The notes below the pieces were generated by a model that ran no database searches, was not told where the DNA came from, and worked only from the letters and a program-made list of their open reading frames with translations. From Actinomycetes bacterium (GTDB lineage Bacteria > Actinomycetota > Acidimicrobiia > Acidimicrobiales > Acidimicrobiaceae), in assembly GCA_021777475.1 (NCBI GenBank), contig JAJYDM010000011.1, positions 1 to 41,910 of the forward strand: a stretch of 41,910 bases of DNA. Reading direction: 5' to 3'. Within the stretch, counting starts at the first letter, position 1. Every line of letters starts with the position of its first letter. The translations under genes were made by a program, and so were the position numbers. Below, piece after piece: positions 7,471-17,569 of the stretch.

Positions 7471-7689
7471 TTACAAAAGATAACACTAATTCCGGTATTC
7501 AGCGCAATGGATTGAGGCTGCTCCGAAAATTTTTCAAACGGTATGTTGACTGGGTCTGCAGTTAAGCTTTATCCCGGGTTCACTGCAGTGGTGGGCTGTT
7601 TTTGTTGCTTGAGGCTGGCTTTATGGTGGGCGGATGAGCACCTCGCACTTGTCTTGGTTTTACTGTGTCCTTTGGGACGATGGAAATAG
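7471..7689. other. Intergenic region between divergent genes
   Basis: No gene or RNA is recognised. A TTGACT with a T-rich stretch downstream (about 7543-7575) could be a weak promoter toward the antiporter. An AGGAGAGGG Shine-Dalgarno-like run lies at 7688-7696. Confidence 0.3.
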
Positions 7690-7749
7690 GAGAGGGTCAC
7701 GCAGGTAGCGTCCGCCTATCCACTAATTGAGTTTGCCGTCACTGCAGCG

Positions 7750-8805
7750 GTGGCGTTGGTGGCGAGCCGTTTCATCCGCTTCGTTCCGGCGGTCGTTTTG
7801 CAGATAATCTTCGGGATTATACTGGGAGCGGAGGCCTTTTCGCTCAGTAGCAAGGATTTTGGTATCGAACTGCTGGCAAATGTCGGTCTCTTTGCAATCT
7901 TTTTCGGAGTTGGGCTGGACTTTGACTTGACAGCTCCCGAATTGACCTCGTCAACTCCCGCGCGCTCCGCAGTGGCGGGGGTGTCGGCGTCACTGGTTCT
8001 GGTCTTTTTGGCGACACTTGCTCTTGATCACTCGGCAGGCTCGTCTTTTTTGGTTGGCATGGCAACAGTGTCTACGTCTGTATCGGTATCTGTCTACAGC
8101 TATCTCACAATTGGGCCGCTCTCCCATCTGGAGGCAAAGTTGGCTGTCCTGGCCGGGCTCTTTGATGACCTGCTTGGGCTGATTGCACTGTCGGTACTTT
8201 CAAGTTTGCTCTCGGGATCGTTGAAGGGGCTGATTTCTCTTGCCGTTAGCCTGATCGTGGTGCTGGTGAGCTACGTACTCAAGCGGAGCCCGACAGGTAA
8301 ATCGTTCCAGCTGCATCCGGCCTACCGGTATGGGCTAGCTGTGGTCGTAACTGTGGTTCTTGTCCTCTTGTGGTCCCGGTTTGGCTTGACGCTGGCCATT
8401 GGAGGCTTTGTGGCCGGGGCGTTTTCGGGCCCAATCCTGACTGAGGGAGATCAGCGGATTCTCACCAGGGTGGGCGGCGTGCTGGGAACGTTCTTTATGG
8501 TGTCATTAGGACTTTTGGTTCGGCCGGAGCACGGCATTTCGCTGGTGGAGGTGCTTGGAGTGGCTGTCCTATCCTTTGCCATGACAGTTGCCAAGTGGGC
8601 GGCGGCGTTAGCAATAGGCAAACAGGTTAAAGACAGAGTGCTCTACTGGTTCTCCATGGTGCCAAGGGCTGAGGTCGCAGGCATTGGCCTAGTGCTGATA
8701 GCTCCCCGAATCTCGTCTTCATTGGAGATGGAGGCCGTGTTGGCTGTCGTCGTCACATCTCTGATTGCCCCGCTTGTAATAATTCGGAGAGCCAGGGAGA
8801 TTTAG
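7750..8805 (+). CDS. CPA2-type cation/proton antiporter (membrane domain only)
   Basis: The protein is highly hydrophobic, with about ten or eleven helices. It has the 'LAGLFDDLLGLIALSVL' segment (about residues 133-149) whose paired Asp are typical of the CPA2 ion site, and 'FVAGAFSGP' in the C-terminal half. It likely exchanges Na+ or K+ for H+ across the cytoplasmic membrane. There is no RCK/TrkA domain. The start is uncertain. The listed GTG lies inside what should be helix 1, and the frame is open back to 7690 with family-like sequence ('AYPLIEFAVTAAVALVASR'). No ATG, GTG or TTG lies there, although a Shine-Dalgarno-like run at 7688-7696 does. A rare start (ACG 7699 or ATT) is possible. 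Its stop overlaps that of the convergent gpmA by four bases. Confidence 0.8.
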   Translation: MALVASRFIRFVPAVVLQIIFGIILGAEAFSLSSKDFGIELLANVGLFAIFFGVGLDFDLTAPELTSSTPARSAVAGVSASLVLVFLATLALDHSAGSSFLVGMATVSTSVSVSVYSYLTIGPLSHLEAKLAVLAGLFDDLLGLIALSVLSSLLSGSLKGLISLAVSLIVVLVSYVLKRSPTGKSFQLHPAYRYGLAVVVTVVLVLLWSRFGLTLAIGGFVAGAFSGPILTEGDQRILTRVGGVLGTFFMVSLGLLVRPEHGISLVEVLGVAVLSFAMTVAKWAAALAIGKQVKDRVLYWFSMVPRAEVAGIGLVLIAPRISSSLEMEAVLAVVVTSLIAPLVIIRRAREI

Positions 8806-9497
8806 TCGAGCTGATGGGTCTTGATGGCTTTGAAGTTTTCGTCGAATTCATAAACCATCGGAACCCCATTTGGCAGTTCCAGATCGAGGATCTCTTCATC
8901 ACCAATATTCTCCAAGTGCTTGATCATTGCTCTTAGTGAGTTGCCGTGTGCTGACACTAGGACGTTTCTGCCGGCAATGATATCTGGGACGATGGCATCG
9001 AAGAAGTATGGAAGCATCCGTTCGAGCACGTCCTTCAGGCATTCAGCTCTTGGAAGCAGGTCTGGAGCAAGGTTGAAGTACCTTGGATCGAACCTCGGGT
9101 GTCTTTCGTCGTCAAGGTCCAGCAGTGGTGGCCGGACATCGTAACTTCGCCGCCAGGTTCTGACCTGATCGGCACCATGTATCGATGCCATTTCGGCCCG
9201 GGTATGGCCCTGCAGGGCTCCGTAGTGCCGCTCGTTTAGCCGCCAGTGTTTGAAAATCGGTACCCAGGATCTGCCATATGCGTGAAGTGTTGCGTCGACG
9301 GTTCGGATCGCCCTGAGCAGTACGGAGGTATGGACCACATCGATCGGGATCCTCTCCTTAAGGAGCCGTCGACCGGCCTCGTATGCCTCCTCGATGCCTT
9401 TGTCGGTAAGGTCAACATCGATCCAGCCCGTGAAGCGCTCTTCGAAATTCCAGGTGCTCTGACCGTGACGGAGAAGTATCAAACTTGCCATGTTCAC
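8802..9497 (-). CDS. gpmA: 2,3-bisphosphoglycerate-dependent phosphoglycerate mutase
   Basis: This glycolytic and gluconeogenic enzyme interconverts 3- and 2-phosphoglycerate through a phosphohistidine. The 231-residue product has the signature 'LLRHGQSTWN' with the phosphorylated His, 'LNERHYGALQG' with the active-site Glu and Arg, and the second catalytic His in 'VSAHGNSLRA'. Length is typical of the dimeric or tetrameric dPGM class. The start is either GTG at 9497 or, more like relatives, the ATG two codons later (9491). It is divergent from dnaK and converges on the antiporter with overlapping stops. Confidence 0.95.
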   Translation of the reverse strand: MNMASLILLRHGQSTWNFEERFTGWIDVDLTDKGIEEAYEAGRRLLKERIPIDVVHTSVLLRAIRTVDATLHAYGRSWVPIFKHWRLNERHYGALQGHTRAEMASIHGADQVRTWRRSYDVRPPLLDLDDERHPRFDPRYFNLAPDLLPRAECLKDVLERMLPYFFDAIVPDIIAGRNVLVSAHGNSLRAMIKHLENIGDEEILDLELPNGVPMVYEFDENFKAIKTHQLD

Positions 9498-9560
9498 AAA
9501 ATAGTCCGAAAGTTCCGGTTGAGCCTAATTTTGTTAGATTGCTACTTGAAATATAGAAAA

Positions 9561-9592
9561 GTTGAGTGTAGTTATGTCAACTTAGATATAAT
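9561..9592 (+). promoter_or_regulatory. HAIR-like HspR operator and dnaK promoter
   Basis: GTTGAGT (9561-9567), seven bases, then TGTCAAC (9575-9581) fit the actinobacterial HAIR operator CTTGAGT-N7-ACTCAAG with matched changes at the outer ends. A perfect -10 TATAAT follows at 9587-9592, placing the operator over the -35 region. This is the expected site for repression by HspR, which is encoded in the same operon. A strong RBS (AAGGAGG, 9620-9626) precedes the GTG start. Confidence 0.75.
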
Positions 9593-9634
9593 GCTTTATA
9601 TAACTTTATACAAGCTTTATAAGGAGGCCTCAAA

Positions 9635-11473
9635 GTGCCAAAGGCCGTAGGCATTGACTTAGGAACTACAAACTCGGTTGTGAGCGTACTCGAGGCAGGC
9701 GAGCCTGTTGTAATTCCTAACGCAGAAGGTGGACGCACAACTCCATCCGTCGTCGGATTCGCAAAGAATGGCGAAGTGCTGGTTGGTGAAGTCGCAAAGC
9801 GTCAGGCAATTACAAACCCCGATAGGACGATCCGCTCCGTCAAACGCCATATGGGTACCAACTGGTCGGTGGATATCGATGGCAAGGGGTACACGCCCCA
9901 GGAGATTTCTGCAAGAATTTTGGCCAAGTTGAAGCGGGACGCGGAAAGCTATCTTGGTGACACCGTGAACCAGGCGGTTATCACAGTGCCGGCATACTTT
10001 GACGATGCACAGAGGACAGCCACAAAGGAAGCAGGCCAGATAGCCGGACTTGAGGTGCTGAGGATCATTAACGAACCAACCGCCGCTGCGCTGGCATACG
10101 GCCTTGACAAGGAAGGTCAAGAACAGACCGTACTGGTTTTTGACCTTGGTGGAGGTACCTTTGATGTTTCTATTCTTGAGATTGGTGAAGGCGTGTTCGA
10201 GGTCAAATCAACCTCCGGGAACACCCATCTTGGTGGAGACGACTGGGACCAGAGAGTCATTGATTGGCTCGTAAAGTCTTTTAAAGACACAGAGGGAGTT
10301 GACCTTGCCAGCGACAAGATGGCGCTTCAGCGGCTGAAGGAAGCCGGAGAGAAGGCGAAGATCGAGCTGTCCTCGGTCCAGGAGACGAATATCAACCTGC
10401 CGTTCATCACCGCCACCTCCGAGGGCCCAAAGCACCTGGATTTCAAGCTTACCAGGGCCAAGTTTCAAGAACTCACCAACGATCTCACTCAAGCATGCAA
10501 GGGACCTTTCGAGCAGGCGATCAAAGATGCCGGACTGAGCAAGGAGGAGATCGACCACGTGATCCTCGTCGGTGGCTCCACCAGGATGCCAGCCATTCAG
10601 GACCTAGTTCAGTCTCTTACGGGCAAGGAGCCGCACAAGGGCGTCAACCCGGATGAGGTTGTGGCTGTTGGTGCCGCTGTACAGGCCGGAGTTCTGAAAG
10701 GAGAGGTGAAAGACGTTCTGCTGCTGGATGTGACACCGCTGAGTCTCGGTATTGAGACCAAGGGGGGCGTTATGACCAAGCTGATCGAGAAGAACACCAC
10801 CATTCCGACCCGCCGTTCAGAGGTTTTCACCACGGCCGACGACAACCAGCCGTCTGTGGAGATCCATGTGCTTCAGGGTGAGCGCGAGATGGCGATGTAC
10901 AACAAGACCCTTGGAAAGTTCCAGCTGGTCGGACTGCCTCCGGCACCTCGCGGAGTGCCGCAGATCGAGGTCACCTTTGATATTGACGCAAATGGAATTG
11001 TACATGTATCTGCCAAGGACCGTGCGACCAACCAGGAGCAATCGATAACAATCACCGGGCAGTCTTCACTGGCCAAAGAGGACATCGAGCGAATGGTCAA
11101 GGATGCTGAGGCCCATGCTGAGGACGATCGTCGGCGCAAGGAAGAGGCTGAGACGCGAAACAATGCCGATACTTTGGTTTACCAGACCGAGAAGCTGCTC
11201 AAAGACCAGGGAGAGAAGATCTCCGGGCCCGAGAAAGAATCGGTCGAAAGTGCTCTGGCAGCTTTGAAAACAGCTCTCGAAGGCAGTGATATCGAGACCA
11301 TTAAGACCGGAACCGAAGGGCTCATGACTGCAAGCCAGACGTTCACGCAACGACTCTATGAAGAGGCATCCAAGAATGCCAGCGCAGCCCAAACTTCCGG
11401 CGATGAATCCACCACTGCCTCATCTGACGATGAGATAGTGGATGCCGAGATAGTCGATGAAGAAAAGAACTAA
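9635..11473 (+). CDS. dnaK: Chaperone DnaK (Hsp70)
   Basis: This ATP-dependent Hsp70 folds nascent and heat-damaged proteins with DnaJ and GrpE. The 612-residue protein starts at GTG with '[14 protein letters not shown]' (phosphate 1). It has '[17 protein letters not shown]' (about 168-184), the interdomain linker '[15 protein letters not shown]' (about 360), the beta-sandwich substrate domain, a helical lid and an acidic tail near '[15 protein letters not shown]'. The linker is canonical. It is the first gene of the heat-shock operon behind the HAIR-like operator. The GTG has a strong RBS eight bases upstream. Confidence 0.98.
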   Translation: MPKAVGIDLGTTNSVVSVLEAGEPVVIPNAEGGRTTPSVVGFAKNGEVLVGEVAKRQAITNPDRTIRSVKRHMGTNWSVDIDGKGYTPQEISARILAKLKRDAESYLGDTVNQAVITVPAYFDDAQRTATKEAGQIAGLEVLRIINEPTAAALAYGLDKEGQEQTVLVFDLGGGTFDVSILEIGEGVFEVKSTSGNTHLGGDDWDQRVIDWLVKSFKDTEGVDLASDKMALQRLKEAGEKAKIELSSVQETNINLPFITATSEGPKHLDFKLTRAKFQELTNDLTQACKGPFEQAIKDAGLSKEEIDHVILVGGSTRMPAIQDLVQSLTGKEPHKGVNPDEVVAVGAAVQAGVLKGEVKDVLLLDVTPLSLGIETKGGVMTKLIEKNTTIPTRRSEVFTTADDNQPSVEIHVLQGEREMAMYNKTLGKFQLVGLPPAPRGVPQIEVTFDIDANGIVHVSAKDRATNQEQSITITGQSSLAKEDIERMVKDAEAHAEDDRRRKEEAETRNNADTLVYQTEKLLKDQGEKISGPEKESVESALAALKTALEGSDIETIKTGTEGLMTASQTFTQRLYEEASKNASAAQTSGDESTTASSDDEIVDAEIVDEEKN

Positions 11474-11492
11474 CGATATTGGCTGTTCGAGA

Positions 11493-11509
11493 GAGGCGGG
11501 AAACGCCTC
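11493..11509 (+). promoter_or_regulatory. Small hairpin between dnaK and grpE
   Basis: GAGGCG and CGCCTC form a six-bp stem around GGAAA, with no T-run, 20 bases after the dnaK stop. It could stabilise or process the upstream mRNA and favour DnaK over GrpE. This is an inference from position only. Confidence 0.35.
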
Positions 11510-11536
11510 ACTCGGACCCAACGGGGTAAAGAGATC

Positions 11537-12124
11537 ATGAGCGAATTTGACAACGACAATTCAGAGTTTCCGGATGATGGTGTTGAAATACCTGATGACC
11601 TGTCGTCTCTCGAAGAGGAAGCCGGTGTCATCGAGGCGGAACTGGTAGTCGAAGAGGAGAAGGTTGAGGGTGAAACCACATTGGAGGATCTCGTCGAGAA
11701 GCTGTCGGCAGAGCGGGATGACTACTTGAAGGCGCTTCAACAGACAGCTGCTGACTTCGATAACTATCGGAAGCGGGTTACCAAGCAGTTCCAGGATGCG
11801 GGAGATCAGAAGGTCGAGACTTTGATAGCCAAGCTTCTGCCCGCGCTGGACAATATTGAACTTGCTTTGGCCCACTCCAAGGAGAACTCAGATCTGGCTT
11901 CTGTTCTGGCTCAGATATCCAATGGACTGTTGGATATCCTGACCAAAGAGGGGTTGGAGATAATCGGCAATGCGGATGTCGATTTCGACCCGACATGCCA
12001 CGACGCGGTAATGCATGAGCCTGGTGACGGCAGTGCAAAGGTGTCGGAGGTATTTCGTTCGGGTTACAAGTGGAAGCAACGGGTGATTCGTCCGGCAATG
12101 GTGAAGGTAGTGGGACAGGGATAA
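11537..12124 (+). CDS. grpE: Nucleotide exchange factor GrpE
   Basis: GrpE dimers release ADP from DnaK. The 195-residue product has a long acidic N-terminal tail (residues 1-50, many Glu/Asp) and a coiled-coil stretch with 'LQQTAADFDNYRKR' (about 66-79). The beta-domain with 'HDAVMHEPG' and the closing 'VIRPAMVKV' forms the DnaK contact. All are family hallmarks. It lies between dnaK and dnaJ, 63 and 9 bases from each, within one operon. Confidence 0.96.
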   Translation: MSEFDNDNSEFPDDGVEIPDDLSSLEEEAGVIEAELVVEEEKVEGETTLEDLVEKLSAERDDYLKALQQTAADFDNYRKRVTKQFQDAGDQKVETLIAKLLPALDNIELALAHSKENSDLASVLAQISNGLLDILTKEGLEIIGNADVDFDPTCHDAVMHEPGDGSAKVSEVFRSGYKWKQRVIRPAMVKVVGQG

Positions 12125-12133
12125 GGCTTAGCA

Positions 12134-13258
12134 ATGGCTCCTCAGCGTGAGTGGTTTGAAAAGGATTATTACAAGGCTCTAGGTGTGTCGAAGACGGCTA
12201 CCGACAAGGAGATCACTCGTGCCTATAGGAAGTTGGCAAAGCAGTACCATCCCGACACCAATCCCGGCAAAGAGGATCAGTTCAAGGATGTGTCCGCGGC
12301 TTACGAGGTTCTGGGAGACCCCGTGAAGCGCAAAGAGTACGATGATGTCCGCTCCATGGCTGGACCCAGTGGTTTTGGTGGAACATCTGGAGCTGGTGGT
12401 TGGGGTGGCGGCGCCAGGGCGGAGGACCTTGGTGATCTCATTGGCGGCCTTTTCAATAGAAGCAGCCGGCGTTCCTCTGGTACGCGTGGTCCAATCAGAG
12501 GGTCTGACCTGGAAGTCGAGGCGCATATCGGTTTTGAAGACGCGGTTAACGGCGTCACTACGACGCTGAATATGGTCTCCGACGTCACCTGTCAGACTTG
12601 TCATGGAACAGGCAGCGCGCCCGGTACCAGCCCAGTCGTTTGTGCACGATGTCAAGGCACGGGATCTGTCTCGGATAATCAGGGATTTTTCTCTTTTTCA
12701 TTGCCGTGCCCCGCTTGTGGAGGCAGAGGAACACGTATTGAGAAGGCTTGCCCAACCTGCCGTGGCTCTGGAGTCGAGTCCAAGAATCGACAGATAAGGG
12801 TGAAGATTCCCCATGGCGTGGAAGATGGATCGAGAATACGCCTAAAGGGCAAAGGGAGCGCTGGCGCAAATGGCGGTCCAGCCGGCGACCTGTATGTGGT
12901 GATTCACGTTGCTCCACACAAGATCTTCTCAAGGAGGGGCGCGGACCTGCTGCTTACGGTGCCGGTCACATTTGCTGAAGTGGCTCTGGGGACAACTCTC
13001 ACAGTTCCAACTCTTGATGGCCAGGTGTCGTTGAGAGTTCCGGCCGGGTCAAAATCAGGACTGACCCTGCGGGCAAGGTCGAAAGGACTGCCGAAGGTTG
13101 GCAAGCCGAATGAGGTTGGAGACCTATTGGTAACGGTTGAGATCGAAGTGCCTAAGCATCTGTCGCAAGAGCAGCGAAAGGCTGTTGAGGAATTTGCCCA
13201 AGCGACAACAGAGTCTCCCAGGAAGTATCTGGAGGTTGAATCAAATGCTAGAAAATGA
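12134..13258 (+). CDS. dnaJ: Co-chaperone DnaJ (Hsp40)
   Basis: DnaJ delivers substrates to DnaK and stimulates its ATPase. The 374-residue protein is a full type-I Hsp40. The J-domain holds the HPD motif (39-41). A Gly/Phe-rich linker follows ('GPSGFGGTSGAGGWGGG', about 76-92). Four CxxCxGxG zinc repeats (CQTCHGTG, CARCQGTG, CPACGGRG, CPTCRGSG) lie at about 154-216, followed by the C-terminal beta-domains. The Arg/Gly-rich DnaJ1 style with the 'EWFEKDYYKALGV' opening is typical of the actinobacterial copy linked to hspR. The 3' end overlaps hspR by 14 bases. Confidence 0.97.
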   Translation: MAPQREWFEKDYYKALGVSKTATDKEITRAYRKLAKQYHPDTNPGKEDQFKDVSAAYEVLGDPVKRKEYDDVRSMAGPSGFGGTSGAGGWGGGARAEDLGDLIGGLFNRSSRRSSGTRGPIRGSDLEVEAHIGFEDAVNGVTTTLNMVSDVTCQTCHGTGSAPGTSPVVCARCQGTGSVSDNQGFFSFSLPCPACGGRGTRIEKACPTCRGSGVESKNRQIRVKIPHGVEDGSRIRLKGKGSAGANGGPAGDLYVVIHVAPHKIFSRRGADLLLTVPVTFAEVALGTTLTVPTLDGQVSLRVPAGSKSGLTLRARSKGLPKVGKPNEVGDLLVTVEIEVPKHLSQEQRKAVEEFAQATTESPRKYLEVESNARK

Positions 13259-13655
13259 GGGGTACCTGCAGCCGAGCAGTGGAACATTAAAGGCGGTCTA
13301 TGTAATTTCGGTTGCCGCGGAACTGGCTGGAATGCATCCCCAGACTTTGCGGATCTACGAGCGCAAGGGTCTCGTCTATCCGCTAAGGACGGATGGCGGT
13401 TCGCGCCGCTACAGCGAAGAGGATGTGCGAAGGCTTCGCCGCATCCAGGAGCTCACCAACGCCGGTCTGAACCTTGAAGGTGTGAAGAAGTTGATGGAGC
13501 TTGAGAACGAGATCACCTCGCTCAAGATGCAACTGGAGTCCACCAGGGCTGAACTGAAGAAACAGAGAGAAGAGACCGACCGTCTCTACAAGAGGGAGAT
13601 CGTTCCCTTCTCGCACGGCTTGAAGATCTTCAGCAACTACCAGAGGCGGGGCTGA
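13245..13655 (+). CDS. hspR: Heat-shock repressor HspR (MerR family)
   Basis: HspR represses the dnaK operon and clpB by binding HAIR sites, using DnaK as co-repressor. The chosen ATG (13245) has GGAGG nine bases upstream and yields about 136 residues. The frame is open further upstream inside dnaJ, but that part is not HspR-like. The protein shows the MerR winged helix 'AAELAGMHPQTLRIYERKGLV', 'GGSRRYSEEDVRRLRRIQELT' and 'GLNLEGVKKLMEL', then a coiled coil. Overlap with dnaJ implies translational coupling. The HAIR-like site upstream of dnaK closes the feedback loop. Confidence 0.95.
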   Translation: MLENEGYLQPSSGTLKAVYVISVAAELAGMHPQTLRIYERKGLVYPLRTDGGSRRYSEEDVRRLRRIQELTNAGLNLEGVKKLMELENEITSLKMQLESTRAELKKQREETDRLYKREIVPFSHGLKIFSNYQRRG

Positions 13656-13687
13656 CTGGCACGATAAGGCAGAGAAGGAGGTAACGG

Positions 13688-16186
13688 ATGGCTGGCACTG
13701 ACCCAAACAGGTGGACCATAAAAACCCAGGAGGCAATTGCGCAGGCAGCCACCAGCGCGAAGGCGATCTCCTCGTCGGAAATCACACCCGCACACCTTTT
13801 GCTGGCACTCATGGCTCAACCCGAGGGGCTAACGTTGCCCATCCTAAGCAGGGTTGGGGTGTCGCCCATGTCGCTGCGAAACACCTTGACCGACGCCACG
13901 TCCAAGATGTCCAAGGCTTACGGCACGGAACCCCAATATTCGAGATCCTTTGTCGAGGTGCTTAATGGCGCTGATTCGCTCCGCCAAGATATGGGCGACG
14001 ATTACATTTCGGTAGAGCACCTGCTGGTCAACCTGGCGGACCTGATTGGCGTGTCCAAAGAGGATTTGATGAAGGCCCTACGCGAGATCAGGGGTTCTCA
14101 CAACGTCACATCACAGAACCCGGAGGCGGCCTATCAGGCTCTTGAGAAGTATGGCCGGGACCTTACGGATCAGGCCCGCAAGGGGAAGATCGATCCTGTA
14201 ATAGGCCGTGATGACGAAATCCGGCGGATAATCCAGGTTCTTTCCAGGCGAACCAAGAACAATCCGGTGATAATTGGTGAGCCGGGGGTGGGCAAAACCG
14301 CGATCGTGGAAGGACTGGCCAAGCGGATAGTCGAAGGTGACGTACCCGAGTCGCTCCGGCACAAGAGGCTGATCGGTCTCGACCTGGCTGCGATGGTGGC
14401 GGGGGCGAAATATAGAGGGGAGTTCGAAGAGCGGCTTAAGGCCGTACTCAAGGAGATTGCCGATTCTCAGGGCGATGTCATTACTTTCATCGACGAGATG
14501 CACACAGTCGTCGGAGCCGGAGCAACGGAGGGGTCGATGGACGCCTCCAATATGTTGAAGCCGATGCTTGCCAGGGGTGAATTGCGCATGATTGGAGCAA
14601 CAACTCTGGATGAGTTCCGCAAATACATTGAGAAGGACCCTGCGCTGGAACGAAGATTCCAGAAAGTGCTTGTCGATCCACCCAGTGTCGATGCCACGGT
14701 CGCGATTCTTCGAGGTCTCAAGGAGAAATACGAAGTTCATCACGGAGTGCGGATTCAGGATTCAGCCCTCATCGCGGCAGCGGTCTTCTCTGACCGCTAC
14801 ATAACGGATAGATTCTTGCCGGACAAGGCCATAGATCTTGTTGATGAGGCAGCCTCAAGGCTGCGCATCGAGATCGACTCTATGCCTACCGAAATAGACG
14901 TAGTCAATCGCAGGATTAGGCAGCTTGAGATTGAGAAGATCTCTTTGGAAAAGGAGACTGACAGAGCCTCCGTGGAGAGGTTGGCCCGTCTCGAGAGCGA
15001 CATCGCCAACCTCAACGAAGAGTTCAACGTTCTCAAGGCCCGCTGGATTTCAGAGAAAGACGCGATCGACGCGATAAGGGCGACCAAGGAGAAACTGGAG
15101 AGCATAAAGGATGAGGCGGAGAGGTTTGAGCGCGAGGGCCATCTGGACAGGGCGGCGGAGGTGCGTTATGGTCAGATTCCAAGGCTAACCAAGGAGGTCG
15201 AGGCGGTAACCGCCAAGCTTATGGATCTGCAGGCCCATGGACGGATGCTCAAAGAAGAAGTGGACGAGGAGGACATTGCGGAAGTGGTTTCCAAAGCCAC
15301 GAATATTCCAGTGTCGAAGCTGCTTGAAAGCGAGGTGGCCCGTCTGGTCCATATGGAGGAGTACCTTCATGAGCGTGTGATCGGCCAAGATCAGGCCGCA
15401 TCAGCCGTGGCGAATGCCATCCGGCGTTCGCGGGCCGGACTTTCGGACCCTCACCGGCCGATCGGATCGTTTCTGTTCATGGGACCAACCGGTGTGGGGA
15501 AGACCGAGATGGCAAGAACCCTGGCAGACTTTCTTTTCGATGATGAGCGGGCGATGATCAGAATCGACATGAGCGAGTATCAGGAGCGCCATACTGTGTC
15601 TCGGCTGATCGGTGCCCCACCTGGTTATGTCGGTTTTGACGAGGGGGGCCAGCTTACGGAGGCCGTCAGAAGGCGGCCATACTCGGTGGTCCTTCTCGAT
15701 GAAGTTGAAAAGGCTCATCAGGATGTTTTCAATGTCTTGCTCCAAGTTTTGGAAGACGGTCGACTCACCGACTCTCAGGGAAGAACCGTCAATTTTACCA
15801 ACACCGTTCTCATAATGACCTCCAATATTTCAGGTGAGCCCTCCACGGTGTTTCGGCCGGAGTTCATCAACAGGATCGATGAGATAATTAGATTCCACAC
15901 CTTGAGTGAAGAGGACCTGTCCAAGATCGTCGACCTCGTCGTTGAATCGCTTAGGAAGCGGCTGAGTGACCGTTCAGTTGATTTGGAACTCACAGATGAT
16001 GCGAAGAGGTGGTTGGCCAAAGCCGGATATGACCCGGTTTACGGGGCACGTCCGCTCAAGAGGGTGGTGCAAAGAGAGTTGGGAGATCCAATTGCGATTG
16101 CACTCCTTGAGAATCGTTTCGGCGAAGGTTCGGTGATCAAGGTCGACGCGACTTCGATAGATGCACCTCATCTCGTTCTATCTTGA
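13688..16186 (+). CDS. clpB: Disaggregase ClpB (Hsp100)
   Basis: ClpB pulls polypeptides from aggregates with DnaK. The 832-residue protein has the double Clp-N domain (1-145) and NBD1 with Walker A 'GEPGVGKT' (about 197) and 'FIDEMHT'. The M-domain coiled coil lies at about 400-520, and NBD2 has 'GPTGVGKT' (about 599) and 'LLDEVEKA'. The C-terminal domain is complete. After 'TSN' in NBD2 the sequence 'ISGEPSTV' runs directly into '[11 protein letters not shown]', about ten residues shorter than the mycobacterial ClpB loop. The catalytic residues around it are kept. It follows hspR by 32 bases with a strong RBS (AAGGAGGT) and should be in the same HspR regulon. Confidence 0.96.
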   Translation: MAGTDPNRWTIKTQEAIAQAATSAKAISSSEITPAHLLLALMAQPEGLTLPILSRVGVSPMSLRNTLTDATSKMSKAYGTEPQYSRSFVEVLNGADSLRQDMGDDYISVEHLLVNLADLIGVSKEDLMKALREIRGSHNVTSQNPEAAYQALEKYGRDLTDQARKGKIDPVIGRDDEIRRIIQVLSRRTKNNPVIIGEPGVGKTAIVEGLAKRIVEGDVPESLRHKRLIGLDLAAMVAGAKYRGEFEERLKAVLKEIADSQGDVITFIDEMHTVVGAGATEGSMDASNMLKPMLARGELRMIGATTLDEFRKYIEKDPALERRFQKVLVDPPSVDATVAILRGLKEKYEVHHGVRIQDSALIAAAVFSDRYITDRFLPDKAIDLVDEAASRLRIEIDSMPTEIDVVNRRIRQLEIEKISLEKETDRASVERLARLESDIANLNEEFNVLKARWISEKDAIDAIRATKEKLESIKDEAERFEREGHLDRAAEVRYGQIPRLTKEVEAVTAKLMDLQAHGRMLKEEVDEEDIAEVVSKATNIPVSKLLESEVARLVHMEEYLHERVIGQDQAASAVANAIRRSRAGLSDPHRPIGSFLFMGPTGVGKTEMARTLADFLFDDERAMIRIDMSEYQERHTVSRLIGAPPGYVGFDEGGQLTEAVRRRPYSVVLLDEVEKAHQDVFNVLLQVLEDGRLTDSQGRTVNFTNTVLIMTSNISGEPSTVFRPEFINRIDEIIRFHTLSEEDLSKIVDLVVESLRKRLSDRSVDLELTDDAKRWLAKAGYDPVYGARPLKRVVQRELGDPIAIALLENRFGEGSVIKVDATSIDAPHLVLS

Positions 16187-16291
16187 GATTTGTGTCAACT
16201 AGTATTTATAGTCTGTGCCGATAAGGTGCCAATTGACTAACGAAAATAGAGTATTCAGGCGTTTCAATGTTCTGAATCAAGATGGAGGTAA

Positions 16292-17569
<1,278 letters not shown>

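Noticed and set aside
13137-13244. N-terminal extension of HspR from 13137
   Set aside because: It lies inside dnaJ and is not HspR-like; ATG 13245 has a proper RBS.
16184-16200. TTGAGA...GTCAAC after clpB as a second HAIR operator
   Set aside because: The spacing between TTGA and TCAA is eight bases, not eleven, and the position is after the clpB coding end with no heat-shock gene following.
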